From the NCBI GenBank assembly GCA_965227905.1, contig OZ245780.1, positions 4,960,001 to 5,024,000 on the forward strand: a stretch of DNA of 64,000 nt. Direction: 5' to 3'. This DNA is from CBDDHT01 sp965227905. Its GTDB lineage: Bacteria > Pseudomonadota > Alphaproteobacteria > Rhizobiales > Methyloligellaceae. A model generated the notes under the pieces. The model worked only from the letters and a program-made list of their open reading frames with translations. It was not told where the DNA came from and searched no databases. Position 1 is the stretch's first letter. Every line of letters begins with the position of its first letter. Below are positions 32,416 to 40,557 of this stretch, one piece after another. A program made the translations under genes and the position numbers.

Positions 32416-34905
32416 ATGACACGAGTGCCGGTACCTCCCAAGGATGCCAAGCGCTTCACCACCGTATGCCAGTTCTGCATCGTCGGATGCGGCTACAAGG
32501 TGCTGAAATGGCCCGAGGGCCAGGACGGCACGCCTGATCCTCAAGGCAATGCCCTCGGTGCAGATCTGCGAAAGCAGCAACCGGTCGATGGCGCTTGGAT
32601 CGCGCCGTCCAATCACACGGTCATTACCGAGAAGGACGGCAAGCGATACAATATCGCCATCGTCGCCGACGATGACTGCCATGTGAACAGCGGCATGGCG
32701 TCGGTTCGAGGCGGCGGGATGGCGACGGCGGTCTATGCGCCGGACAAGCCGACCAAAGCACGCCTCTCGACACCGCTAGTCCGCACAGAAAAAGGCCATG
32801 ATGCCACGTCCTGGGACGATGCCGTCGATCTTGGATCGCGCGTCATCAAAGCTGTTATCGACCGCTGGGGTGCCGACTCGGTCGGCATGAAGTTTTTCGA
32901 TCATGGCGGCGGTGGCGGCGGCTTTGAAAACAATTGGGCGATCGGCCGGTTCTTCTTCACCGGGATCGGCACGCGCACGACCTCAATCCACAACCGTCCA
33001 GCCTATAACAGCGAAGTTCACGCTGCCGGCGACGCAGGCCTTGCGCCTCTCACCAATGCTTATCTGGACGCGCAGCTTGCCGATACGATCCTGATCGTCG
33101 GTGCCAATCCATACGAGACGCAAACCAACTACTTCTTGAACCATATGGTCAAGAATTTGAGCGGCGACTCCGCGGATCTCAAGACATCGGCTTTCGGCAC
33201 CAAGAACCCAGACCCTGGCCGCATCATCATCGTCGACCCGCGTCGAACAATGAGCGTCGCGGCTTCAGAAGCGGCAGGCGGCGAAGAGAATGTTCTGCAT
33301 CTGCAGATCGAGCCTGGCACGGACATCTGGCTGCTGAACGCGATCGGCCGCATTGTTCGCGACAAGCGCTGGCACGACGTCGCCTTCATTCGCGAACGTA
33401 CGGAATGGCAAACGTTCGAGGCCTATCAGCGATCAACGCTGATGACCGACCGCGAGCAAGAGGATGTCATCGCGGAAGCGTCTGCGCGCTGTGGGGTCTC
33501 TCAAGAAGACATCGCCAAGGCCGCGGAATGGATCGCCGCTCCCAAAGCCGGCGGATCGCGTCGCCGCACGCTGATGCATTACGAGAAAGGCCTTATCTGG
33601 GGTCTGAAGAACTACGAGAACATCGCGGCCATTGTCGATCTGGCGTTGCTGACTGGCAATGTTGGCAAGCCTGGCACCGGTTGCAGTCGCCTAGGCGGCC
33701 ACCAGGAAGCCTATGTGCGCCCACCCTATCCGGGCGGCCGCCCCGCCCTCAATGTGGATGAGGCCGTACGGCGCGGCGAATGCAAGGTCTATTGGGTTGC
33801 CGGATGCAATCCGCTTCTGACGACACTCCGGGCGGAAGCCATGGAGGAAGCCTTCAAAGAACGAGGCGATCTCGTCACCAAAGCGCTCGAGGCGACCAAG
33901 GATAAGCCCGTCGAAGAGCGGGTGACCGCAATCGTCGAAGCACTCAAGCAAGGCGGAATGTTCCTGCTCTCGCAAGATCTCTATCGAACCAAATCTGCCG
34001 AGTATGGCCATCTGGTTCTGCCGGCTGCCGGGTGGGGCGAGATGAACCTGACGTCGATCAATGGAGAGCGAAGGCTCCGGCTCTATGAACGCTTCATGGA
34101 CCCTCCCGGAGACGCCAAGCCCGACTGGTTGATCTTGGCGCATTTCGCCCGGCGGCTGAATGCCCTCTATTCGGACGACAACAATCCGAAGATGGCAAAC
34201 CGCTTTCTCGATTTCGACTGGGACAGCGACGAAGACGTATTCATCCACGCACGCTATTCGTATAAGGGCCAGGGCACCGACCCGATGGAAGGCTATGCCG
34301 GCGTCACTTACGATATGCTGCGCGGCCTCGGCACAAATGGCATTCAAACACCAACCCGCCTGGTCAACGGCGTTGCCGTGGGAACCGTGCGTCTCTTTGA
34401 AGACGGCAAATTCGGAACCAAATCGGGGAAGGCAAAGTTCATTCCTGCGCATCCTCCCTATCCCGGGTATGGCGCAAAGTTCGAGAAGCAAAAACGCGAC
34501 TACCGGTTCTGGGTCAATAACGGCCGCTCGAACCATATCTGGCAGACGCTCTATCACAACAGGCTCATTCCCTTCTACAAGGACCGCGTCCCGATCCCGT
34601 ACCTGGAAATGCATGAGGACGACGCAGCCGAGATGGGTATTGCTGCGGGCGATTTGATCGAGTTGAAGAACGATGTGGGCCAGGTACAGGCCATCGCTTA
34701 TCCAACCGATGCGGTGAAACCGAACCACACTTTCCTCATTTTCGGGCATCCACGCGGGGCGGCCGGTGATCTCGTTTCCGATCATGTCGATCCCGATACA
34801 ACCATTCCCTACTACAAGGGCGTATGGGCCGACATTCGCCGCATCGGCGAAGCGACGGAACTGGCCGAAAACATGTCCTTCCTACCGCAGAACATCGCCG
34901 AATGA
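32416..34905 (+). CDS. aioA: Arsenite oxidase large (molybdopterin) subunit AioA
   Basis: 829 residues, the usual AioA length. It oxidises arsenite to arsenate at a bis-MGD molybdenum site in the periplasm, co-exported with AioB (no signal of its own). The N-terminal CxxCxxxC (Cys18, Cys21, Cys25) fits the [3Fe-4S] site. The arsenite-pocket residues known from the Alcaligenes enzyme (His195, Glu203, Arg419, His423) align with His163 and Glu171 in FFDHGGGGGGFENNW and Arg425 and His429 in CSRLGGHQEAYVRPPYPG, with identical spacing. Late blocks LPAAGWGEMNLTSINGERR and YRFWVNNGRSNHIWQT also match. Iodate reductase IdrA is a related family, but no idrP genes are present. Overlaps the next gene (ATGA). 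Confidence 0.92.
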   Translation: MTRVPVPPKDAKRFTTVCQFCIVGCGYKVLKWPEGQDGTPDPQGNALGADLRKQQPVDGAWIAPSNHTVITEKDGKRYNIAIVADDDCHVNSGMASVRGGGMATAVYAPDKPTKARLSTPLVRTEKGHDATSWDDAVDLGSRVIKAVIDRWGADSVGMKFFDHGGGGGGFENNWAIGRFFFTGIGTRTTSIHNRPAYNSEVHAAGDAGLAPLTNAYLDAQLADTILIVGANPYETQTNYFLNHMVKNLSGDSADLKTSAFGTKNPDPGRIIIVDPRRTMSVAASEAAGGEENVLHLQIEPGTDIWLLNAIGRIVRDKRWHDVAFIRERTEWQTFEAYQRSTLMTDREQEDVIAEASARCGVSQEDIAKAAEWIAAPKAGGSRRRTLMHYEKGLIWGLKNYENIAAIVDLALLTGNVGKPGTGCSRLGGHQEAYVRPPYPGGRPALNVDEAVRRGECKVYWVAGCNPLLTTLRAEAMEEAFKERGDLVTKALEATKDKPVEERVTAIVEALKQGGMFLLSQDLYRTKSAEYGHLVLPAAGWGEMNLTSINGERRLRLYERFMDPPGDAKPDWLILAHFARRLNALYSDDNNPKMANRFLDFDWDSDEDVFIHARYSYKGQGTDPMEGYAGVTYDMLRGLGTNGIQTPTRLVNGVAVGTVRLFEDGKFGTKSGKAKFIPAHPPYPGYGAKFEKQKRDYRFWVNNGRSNHIWQTLYHNRLIPFYKDRVPIPYLEMHEDDAAEMGIAAGDLIELKNDVGQVQAIAYPTDAVKPNHTFLIFGHPRGAAGDLVSDHVDPDTTIPYYKGVWADIRRIGEATELAENMSFLPQNIAE

Positions 34906-35849
34906 GACATGCGCTCGCCATAACGCTCTGGCTGCTGTTCATTGCACCGGCGGCCTCTTTGCAGGCTCAGGAGATCAAGGCCGGAGCCGACCTGCGCGGT
35001 GCCGATCTTTCAGGCCGAAATCTTGATGGAGCCACACTGACAGGCGCCAATCTCACGGGTGCCAATCTCGAGGGGACAAGCTTCAAAGGCGCCGATCTAA
35101 GAGAAGCCTATCTGCGCGACGTGCGCGCCATGAACGCCGATTTCACCGGAGCAAATCTTGGCAATGCCGATCTGACCCGGGCCGACCTGACGTCGGCCAA
35201 ACTAGACAACGCAATCCTACTGCTAGCCGATTTGACCTTTGCACGCCTCGACCGAGCCAAGGCAACCGGCGCACTCTTCGCTGGCGCCATAATGAAACGT
35301 GCCAGACTTGAGCGTGCAAACCTGACCGGCGCAACGCTCTCGGGCGCCGACCTCAGTCAGGCGAATCTGAAAAGAGCACTGCTTGTGAAAGCGGAACTCG
35401 GCGCCAAGGGCTCCGGCCACCGCGGCCCTCGTCCAGCAAAGCTTCGCGGTGCCGACTTAACAGAGGCCGATCTAACAGAAGCCAATTTGACCAGCGCAGA
35501 TCTGAAAGAGTCGGTGCTGGATGAAGCGACATTCCTCAACACACGCCTTGAACATGCCGACCTGACATGGGCCAGCGCCAAAACGAGCGACTTTTCAAGC
35601 GCAGCTCTCGGATGGGCCAGACTCTATGGTGCACGTTTCGACCGTGCCCGGTTCGTGCGCGCCGATCTCACGCTCGCACAAGCCGTCGGCGCGAATTTCA
35701 GCGGCGCAGATCTGACAGGTGCAATCCTGATAGAGGCGGATCTCAGCCAGGCTAACCTCAACAATTCAACCCTGACGGATGCCAAGACCGACGGCATCCT
35801 CCTGGGTCTTGCCCGTAATGTCCCGGACAATCTCGCGAGAACACAATGA
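34902..35849 (+). CDS. Exported pentapeptide-repeat protein
   Basis: 315 residues starting at the ATG overlapping the aioA stop. A signal peptide covers about 1-22 (ALAITLWLLFIAPAASLQA). The rest is nearly continuous A(D/N)LxX pentapeptide repeats, about 45 or more turns such as GADLRGADLSGRNLDGATLT, broken near residue 175 by a short Gly/Lys/Arg-rich insert (GAKGSGHRGPRPAK). It should form a right-handed quadrilateral beta helix in the periplasm. No enzyme motif is visible. Translational coupling to aioA and to the channel gene suggests a structural or scaffold role with them, which is inference. Confidence 0.88.
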   Translation: MRHALAITLWLLFIAPAASLQAQEIKAGADLRGADLSGRNLDGATLTGANLTGANLEGTSFKGADLREAYLRDVRAMNADFTGANLGNADLTRADLTSAKLDNAILLLADLTFARLDRAKATGALFAGAIMKRARLERANLTGATLSGADLSQANLKRALLVKAELGAKGSGHRGPRPAKLRGADLTEADLTEANLTSADLKESVLDEATFLNTRLEHADLTWASAKTSDFSSAALGWARLYGARFDRARFVRADLTLAQAVGANFSGADLTGAILIEADLSQANLNNSTLTDAKTDGILLGLARNVPDNLARTQ

Positions 35850-36778
35850 GCCAATCCTCGACCAAAAAAAGACCCGCTCGCAAGACGCCGCCGAAGAAAC
35901 CTGCAAGCAAACCTGCGGCACCGCCATCCAACGCTCCAAGGCTTGGACCAGCCTGCGCCGGTGAATTCATGGGCACCTTCATTCTGGTGTTCTTCGGCGT
36001 CGGCGCTGTGAACGCTGCGGTGCTGACCGGTGCCCAGGCCGGCCTATGGCAAGTCGCCGTTGTCTGGGCCATCGGTGTGAGCCTCGGCATCTACTCCACG
36101 GCGGCTCTCTCCGGCGCCCATATCAATCCAGCCATCACGCTGATGGCCGCGGTTTACGATCGCTTTCCGATCCGGCTGGTTATTCCCTACTGGATCGCAC
36201 AGGTAGCGGGCGCTGCCGTGGCTTCTCTGGTGCTCTACGCGATGTTCTCGGAAGCCATCATAGAATTCGAACGTCAGAAGGGCTTGCTGCGCGGCGGCCC
36301 CGGCAGTGAACTCTCGGCAATGGTCTTCGGTGAGTATTTCCCAAACCCTGCTGTCTATGGAACGGCAGAAGACGCCTGGCGTGTTATCAGCCGTGAGGGC
36401 GCCTTCATCGCCGAAGTCGTCGGGACGGCCATGCTGGCCTTCATCGTCAGTGCCGTTACAAGCGAAAGGAATAGCGCACGTCCCTCGCCCGCCATGGTGG
36501 CAATCGTCATCGGCGTCGGTGTTGCGGCAATTATCTCTGTCGTTGCCCCACTCACGCAAGCCGCACTCAATCCGGCGCGCGATTTCGGGCCCAGGCTTGT
36601 CTCTTTCTATCTTGGCTGGGGGGAGATCGCTATTCCAGGCCCACGCAACGGCTGGTTGATCGTCTATATCGCCGGCCCAATGCTTGGCGCACTGATCGGC
36701 GGCGGAATTCATCGTCTGCTAGCCTCGCTTCACCTCACACCTATGAGCGGCGGGGAGAGCAGTGATAAGAAGGCGTAA
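35846..36778 (+). CDS. MIP-family aquaglyceroporin
   Basis: 310 residues with six membrane segments and both half-helix motifs, HINPAIT at about residue 91-97 and LNPARDFGPR at about 232-241. The aspartate after NPAR marks the glycerol-facilitator branch, which also conducts As(OH)3. The first 35 residues form an unusual Lys/Pro/Ala-rich cytoplasmic extension (KKRPARKTPPKKPASKPAAP). It is translationally coupled to the exported pentapeptide gene (ATGA) and to the CobW-type gene (TAATG). Because aioBA lies just upstream, arsenite movement across the inner membrane is a reasonable guess. Confidence 0.9.
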   Translation: MSQSSTKKRPARKTPPKKPASKPAAPPSNAPRLGPACAGEFMGTFILVFFGVGAVNAAVLTGAQAGLWQVAVVWAIGVSLGIYSTAALSGAHINPAITLMAAVYDRFPIRLVIPYWIAQVAGAAVASLVLYAMFSEAIIEFERQKGLLRGGPGSELSAMVFGEYFPNPAVYGTAEDAWRVISREGAFIAEVVGTAMLAFIVSAVTSERNSARPSPAMVAIVIGVGVAAIISVVAPLTQAALNPARDFGPRLVSFYLGWGEIAIPGPRNGWLIVYIAGPMLGALIGGGIHRLLASLHLTPMSGGESSDKKA

Positions 36779-37812
36779 TGAGTACGCCGCTCCCCATCAC
36801 CATACTGACCGGATTCCTCGGGTCCGGAAAAACGACTTTGCTCAACCATCTGCTCGCCCAGCCCGGTCTGGATGAGACGGCGGTACTGATCAATGAATAT
36901 GGTGAAGTCGCACTGGACCATTTGCTTGTTCGCGAAGTGCAGGAAGGCGTCATGCTGCTCTCGTCGGGCTGCATCTGCTGTACAGTCCAAGGCGAGTTGG
37001 TCGACACATTGCGTGAACTCTATCTCGGGCGAATTCAAGAAGAGATCCCGGACTTCCGTCGTCTTGTGATCGAAACCACCGGTCTTGCGGACCCGGTACC
37101 CATCGTTGCCGCTCTTGCCCGCGATCCCATGTTCAAGAGCTGGTATCGCCTTGAAGGTATTGTCACGACAGTCGATGCGGCGCTTGGTCTCTCACAGCTC
37201 GATCAGAATGACGAAGCCGTGAAACAGGCTGCCGTAGCCGACCGCCTCTTATTGACCAAATGCGATCTGGCCGATGACGATCAGATCGACACGATCAAAT
37301 CGCGGCTCCATGACTTGAATCCAGGTGCCCGGATTATCGAAGTCGCACGAGGCGAAGTCGATCCTGAATCAATCCTGATTGCCGGTCTCTACGATCCCGA
37401 CACCAAGTCTGCCGACGTTGGCCGATGGATCAACGAAGCCGCTATCGCCGACAAACACGAACACGCACACTCTCATGGAGATGACGGCCATCACCATCAC
37501 CGTCATGACGAGGGCATCACCAGTTTCGTCCTGACGGCCGATACGCCAGTCGGTTGGCGTGACTTTTCCCGTTGTCTGAATGCACTGATCCAGGAACACG
37601 GAACAAGCCTTTTACGCATCAAAGGGATCGTGAATTCCAAAGAGAGCAAGAAACCTGTCATAGTCCATGCTGTTCAACACATCCAACATGCGCCGAGCTA
37701 TCTCGACGCGTGGCCGGATGACGATCATCGGACCCGGATGGTGTTCATTACGCGTGATCTTGGCCGTGCGGCTATCGACGAGGCTCTGGCTCCGGCGCTT
37801 GGACAAGCCTGA
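36778..37812 (+). CDS. CobW/COG0523-family GTPase (metal chaperone)
   Basis: 344 residues. G-domain motifs: P-loop GFLGSGKTT, the metal site CICCT, ETTGLADP (switch/Walker B region) and TKCD in place of NKxD. A histidine-rich loop sits at about 221-245 (HEHAHSHGDDGHHHH), then a CobW C-terminal domain. Such GTPases deliver metals; the position directly before cobG and in a cob cluster favours cobalt delivery to CobN, although zinc-type COG0523 members look alike. The start overlaps the aquaglyceroporin stop. I leave out the symbol because the subgroup is not certain. Confidence 0.88.
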   Translation: MSTPLPITILTGFLGSGKTTLLNHLLAQPGLDETAVLINEYGEVALDHLLVREVQEGVMLLSSGCICCTVQGELVDTLRELYLGRIQEEIPDFRRLVIETTGLADPVPIVAALARDPMFKSWYRLEGIVTTVDAALGLSQLDQNDEAVKQAAVADRLLLTKCDLADDDQIDTIKSRLHDLNPGARIIEVARGEVDPESILIAGLYDPDTKSADVGRWINEAAIADKHEHAHSHGDDGHHHHRHDEGITSFVLTADTPVGWRDFSRCLNALIQEHGTSLLRIKGIVNSKESKKPVIVHAVQHIQHAPSYLDAWPDDDHRTRMVFITRDLGRAAIDEALAPALGQA

Positions 37813-37832
37813 ACCGCTATGGACGTGACCTG

Positions 37833-39134
37833 ATGGCTGAATGCCCCGGTATCTGGAGATTGGCCGAGACCAAAGACGGCGGTCTCGCGCGTTTGCGTTT
37901 GCCCGGCGGGATCATCACTGCCGATCAGCTCGACGGTGTTGCCAGGATCTCGGGTACCTTGGGCAATGGCATCATTGATCTCACCCATCGCGCAAATCTG
38001 CAGATTCGTGGGCTCGCCCCTCACGCAAGCGAGACAATCGCAGCCGAACTCGAAAAGCATGGCCTGATGGCAGATACGCCGGACGCAGACTGTCTGCGCA
38101 ACATTCTGGCTTCACCTCTCGCCGGGCTTGATCCAAGCGAGATTATCGATGTGACCCCGGTCGTCCATGCCCTGGACCTGGCTTTGCAGGCCGCAACTAC
38201 GATCCACGGTCTCTCGCCCAAATTCAGTTTTGTCGTGGATGGCGGCGGTTGCCACGATCTTTCGGAATTCGCCCATGACATCGGCCTTTTTGCCGAGCAC
38301 AGTTCCGATGGACCGCGATTTCGGATATCACTTGCCGGCCAATCAACACCATTCACCGTTTCGCCCTCTCGAGCGCACGAAGCCGTCGTGACCCTCGCGA
38401 AAGTTGCTGCCACTGCAGATAACCGAGCACCGCTACGTCTCTCCGCGCTTCTCGAGATCTCTTCAGCCGATGAAATCATAAAGTCGGCCGAAAACGCAGA
38501 TGTCGCGCTGTTCGATCGGATCGCAATCAGACAACGTGCAGATATTGAATCGGGAGACTTCGTCGGCGCACTTTCGGAAGACGAAACCGGCCACACAGCA
38601 TTTGGTCTTGGCGTACCTCTCGCCAGGCTTACCGATGAGAGCTCCATCGCCATCGCATCCCTTTCGCGGAGATTTGGCGACGGCACGCTCAGGCTCACGC
38701 CGTGGCAATCGATCATTCTACCAGCCGTTCCGAAGCAGGCACTGGACGATATGGTTATGAACGCGGAGAGCGCCGGATTTTTCACAGCTCAGGAACAAAC
38801 CGTCGTTCGGGTCCTCGCATGTGCCGGCTCGACGGGTTGCCTTCGCACCAGGGTCGACACGAAGCAGGATGGATTGGATCTCCTGAGAGCGATCAACAGT
38901 GTGGCACACACCCGAAGAGATCCCTTGACGATCCATTTGTGCGGATGCAATCGAGGCTGTGCCCACCCTGGTGAGGCTGATCTTCTGTTTCTCGGGGGAA
39001 CGGAAGAGGACTGCTATCAGGTCTACAGACAATGTTCCCCAGGTAATGCAGCGGACATGTTGCCACTGGCATCGCAAATCAAAGGTCCCGAAGTGTCCGC
39101 TTTTGTCACTCGTTTTTTGAGGGATGGCAGATAG
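37833..39134 (+). CDS. cobG: Precorrin-3B synthase CobG
   Basis: Oxygen-dependent monooxygenase making precorrin-3B from precorrin-3A, the hallmark step of the aerobic cobalamin route. 433 residues of the nitrite/sulfite-reductase-like fold: an N-terminal ferredoxin-like half-domain (FRLPGG-type LRLPGGIITADQL; DLTHRANLQIRGL) and the C-terminal 4Fe-4S cysteines in CAGSTGC and CGCNRGC. It lies 20 bp after the CobW-type gene. A 69-bp gap precedes cobH. Confidence 0.92.
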   Translation: MAECPGIWRLAETKDGGLARLRLPGGIITADQLDGVARISGTLGNGIIDLTHRANLQIRGLAPHASETIAAELEKHGLMADTPDADCLRNILASPLAGLDPSEIIDVTPVVHALDLALQAATTIHGLSPKFSFVVDGGGCHDLSEFAHDIGLFAEHSSDGPRFRISLAGQSTPFTVSPSRAHEAVVTLAKVAATADNRAPLRLSALLEISSADEIIKSAENADVALFDRIAIRQRADIESGDFVGALSEDETGHTAFGLGVPLARLTDESSIAIASLSRRFGDGTLRLTPWQSIILPAVPKQALDDMVMNAESAGFFTAQEQTVVRVLACAGSTGCLRTRVDTKQDGLDLLRAINSVAHTRRDPLTIHLCGCNRGCAHPGEADLLFLGGTEEDCYQVYRQCSPGNAADMLPLASQIKGPEVSAFVTRFLRDGR

Positions 39135-39203
39135 TTAGTGCTGCTTGCGGGTCCTGGTGCTTTCGGTGCATAACCCCGCGACATGCAACAAGGCGATACG
39201 CAG

Positions 39204-39830
39204 ATGATGGAGTACATAAAGGATGGGCCGGAGATCTACCGACAGTCCTTTGCAACGATCCGTGCCGAAGCCGATCTTGATCGACTGCCGGACGATCTGG
39301 AGCGAGTCGCCGTTCGGTTGATCCATGCCTGCGGCATGACTGATCTGTGTCCTGACCTGGCCTACGATCCACGTGTCGTATCTGTCGGTAGAACAGCGCT
39401 CGAAAACGGTGCGCCGGTGCTATGCGATGCCAAAATGATCGCAAGCGGCATTACCCGTTCGCGCCTGCCGGCCGACAATGCCGTGATCTGTACGCTTGCG
39501 GACGAGCAGGTACCGGCCATGGCGGAAGCGCTTGGCACCACCCGCAGCGCGGCAGCGATTGATCTGTGGAAAGACAGGATCGAGGGAGCCGTTGTGGCGA
39601 TCGGAAATGCCCCAACAGCACTTTTTCACTTGCTGGAGCGCTTGGATCAAGGCTGGCCGAAACCCGCTGTTATTCTGGGCCTGCCGGTCGGCTTCATTGG
39701 TGCAGCCGAGTCGAAGGACGAGCTTGCTCAGAACAGCCGCGGCGTTCCCTTCCTCACCCTTCTCGGCCGTCGGGGTGGCAGTGCCATGACCGTCGCGGCC
39801 GTCAACGCTATTGCGGTTGAACGCGAATGA
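39204..39830 (+). CDS. cobH: Precorrin-8X methylmutase CobH
   Basis: Moves a methyl group from C11 to C12, giving hydrogenobyrinic acid. 208 residues with YIKDGPEIYRQSFATIRAEA, RLIHACGMTD (catalytic histidine region), VLCDAKMIASGI, IGNAPTALFHLLE and GLPVGFIGAAESK. In-frame ATGs occur at 39183, 39204 and 39207; AAGGCGAT suits 39204 best. The stop overlaps cobI (ATGA). Confidence 0.94.
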   Translation: MMEYIKDGPEIYRQSFATIRAEADLDRLPDDLERVAVRLIHACGMTDLCPDLAYDPRVVSVGRTALENGAPVLCDAKMIASGITRSRLPADNAVICTLADEQVPAMAEALGTTRSAAAIDLWKDRIEGAVVAIGNAPTALFHLLERLDQGWPKPAVILGLPVGFIGAAESKDELAQNSRGVPFLTLLGRRGGSAMTVAAVNAIAVERE

Positions 39831-40552
39831 GTAACGGTCGCCTCCTCGGTCTTGGCGTCGGCCCCGGCGACCCGGACCTGATCACACTGAAAGCGTTCAA
39901 ACTCCTGCAGGAAGCAGACGTGGTCGCCTATCCGACCGGCCGCACGTCCGGCGGTAATGCGCATGATGCGATCGCGCCGCACATCAACGGACGGCAGGAA
40001 CTTGTCCCCCTCAGATACCCGGCAACCGCAGGACCAGTGGCCGATTCCCGCGAGTATCCCGCACTCCTGCGTGCTTTCTATGATGAAACGGCTGAAACAC
40101 TGGCCGCACGTCTTGAAGAGGGCAAGGACGTCGCAATAATCTGCCTTGGCGATCCGTTCTTCTACGGCTCCTATATGTATTGGCATGACCGGCTGTCGGA
40201 ACGCTTCGAAACCATTGTGGTCCCCGGCGTATCGTCGGTTATGGCGGCACCTGCTGCACTTGGCCTTCCCTTGGTCCATAAGAACGACGCGGTAACAGTG
40301 TTGCCCGGCACGCTTCCGGAGGACGTACTCGAAGAAAAACTCCGCAATACCGATGTCGCCGTGATCATGAAGCTTGGGCGCACGCTGCCTAAAGTCGTGC
40401 GTGTTCTTGAAAAACTCGATCTTCTGGATCGATCGCACTATGTGGAACGTGCAACAATGCCCGGCCAGCGCATTCTGAGGCCGGATGAGGTCGACCCGAA
40501 AAAAACTGACTATTTCTCGATCATCATCGTGCCCTGCAACCTGAAGGGCTGA
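39827..40552 (+). CDS. cobI: Precorrin-2 C20-methyltransferase CobI
   Basis: SAM-dependent tetrapyrrole methylase of 241 residues that methylates precorrin-2 at C20. The glycine-rich GVGPGDPDLITLKA opens it; ICLGDPFFYGSYMYWHDRL, VVPGVSSVMAAPAALGLPLV and TVLPGTLPEDVL follow, all typical for the CobI/CbiL branch. Coupled to cobH by ATGA and 5 bp ahead of cobJ. Confidence 0.94.
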   Translation: MSNGRLLGLGVGPGDPDLITLKAFKLLQEADVVAYPTGRTSGGNAHDAIAPHINGRQELVPLRYPATAGPVADSREYPALLRAFYDETAETLAARLEEGKDVAIICLGDPFFYGSYMYWHDRLSERFETIVVPGVSSVMAAPAALGLPLVHKNDAVTVLPGTLPEDVLEEKLRNTDVAVIMKLGRTLPKVVRVLEKLDLLDRSHYVERATMPGQRILRPDEVDPKKTDYFSIIIVPCNLKG

Positions 40553-40557
40553 CGCAC

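Noticed and set aside
31870..34905. Iodate reductase IdrAB instead of arsenite oxidase
   Set aside because: The arsenite-pocket residues are all present and no IdrP-type cytochrome c peroxidase genes are nearby; the alternative is kept only as a caution.
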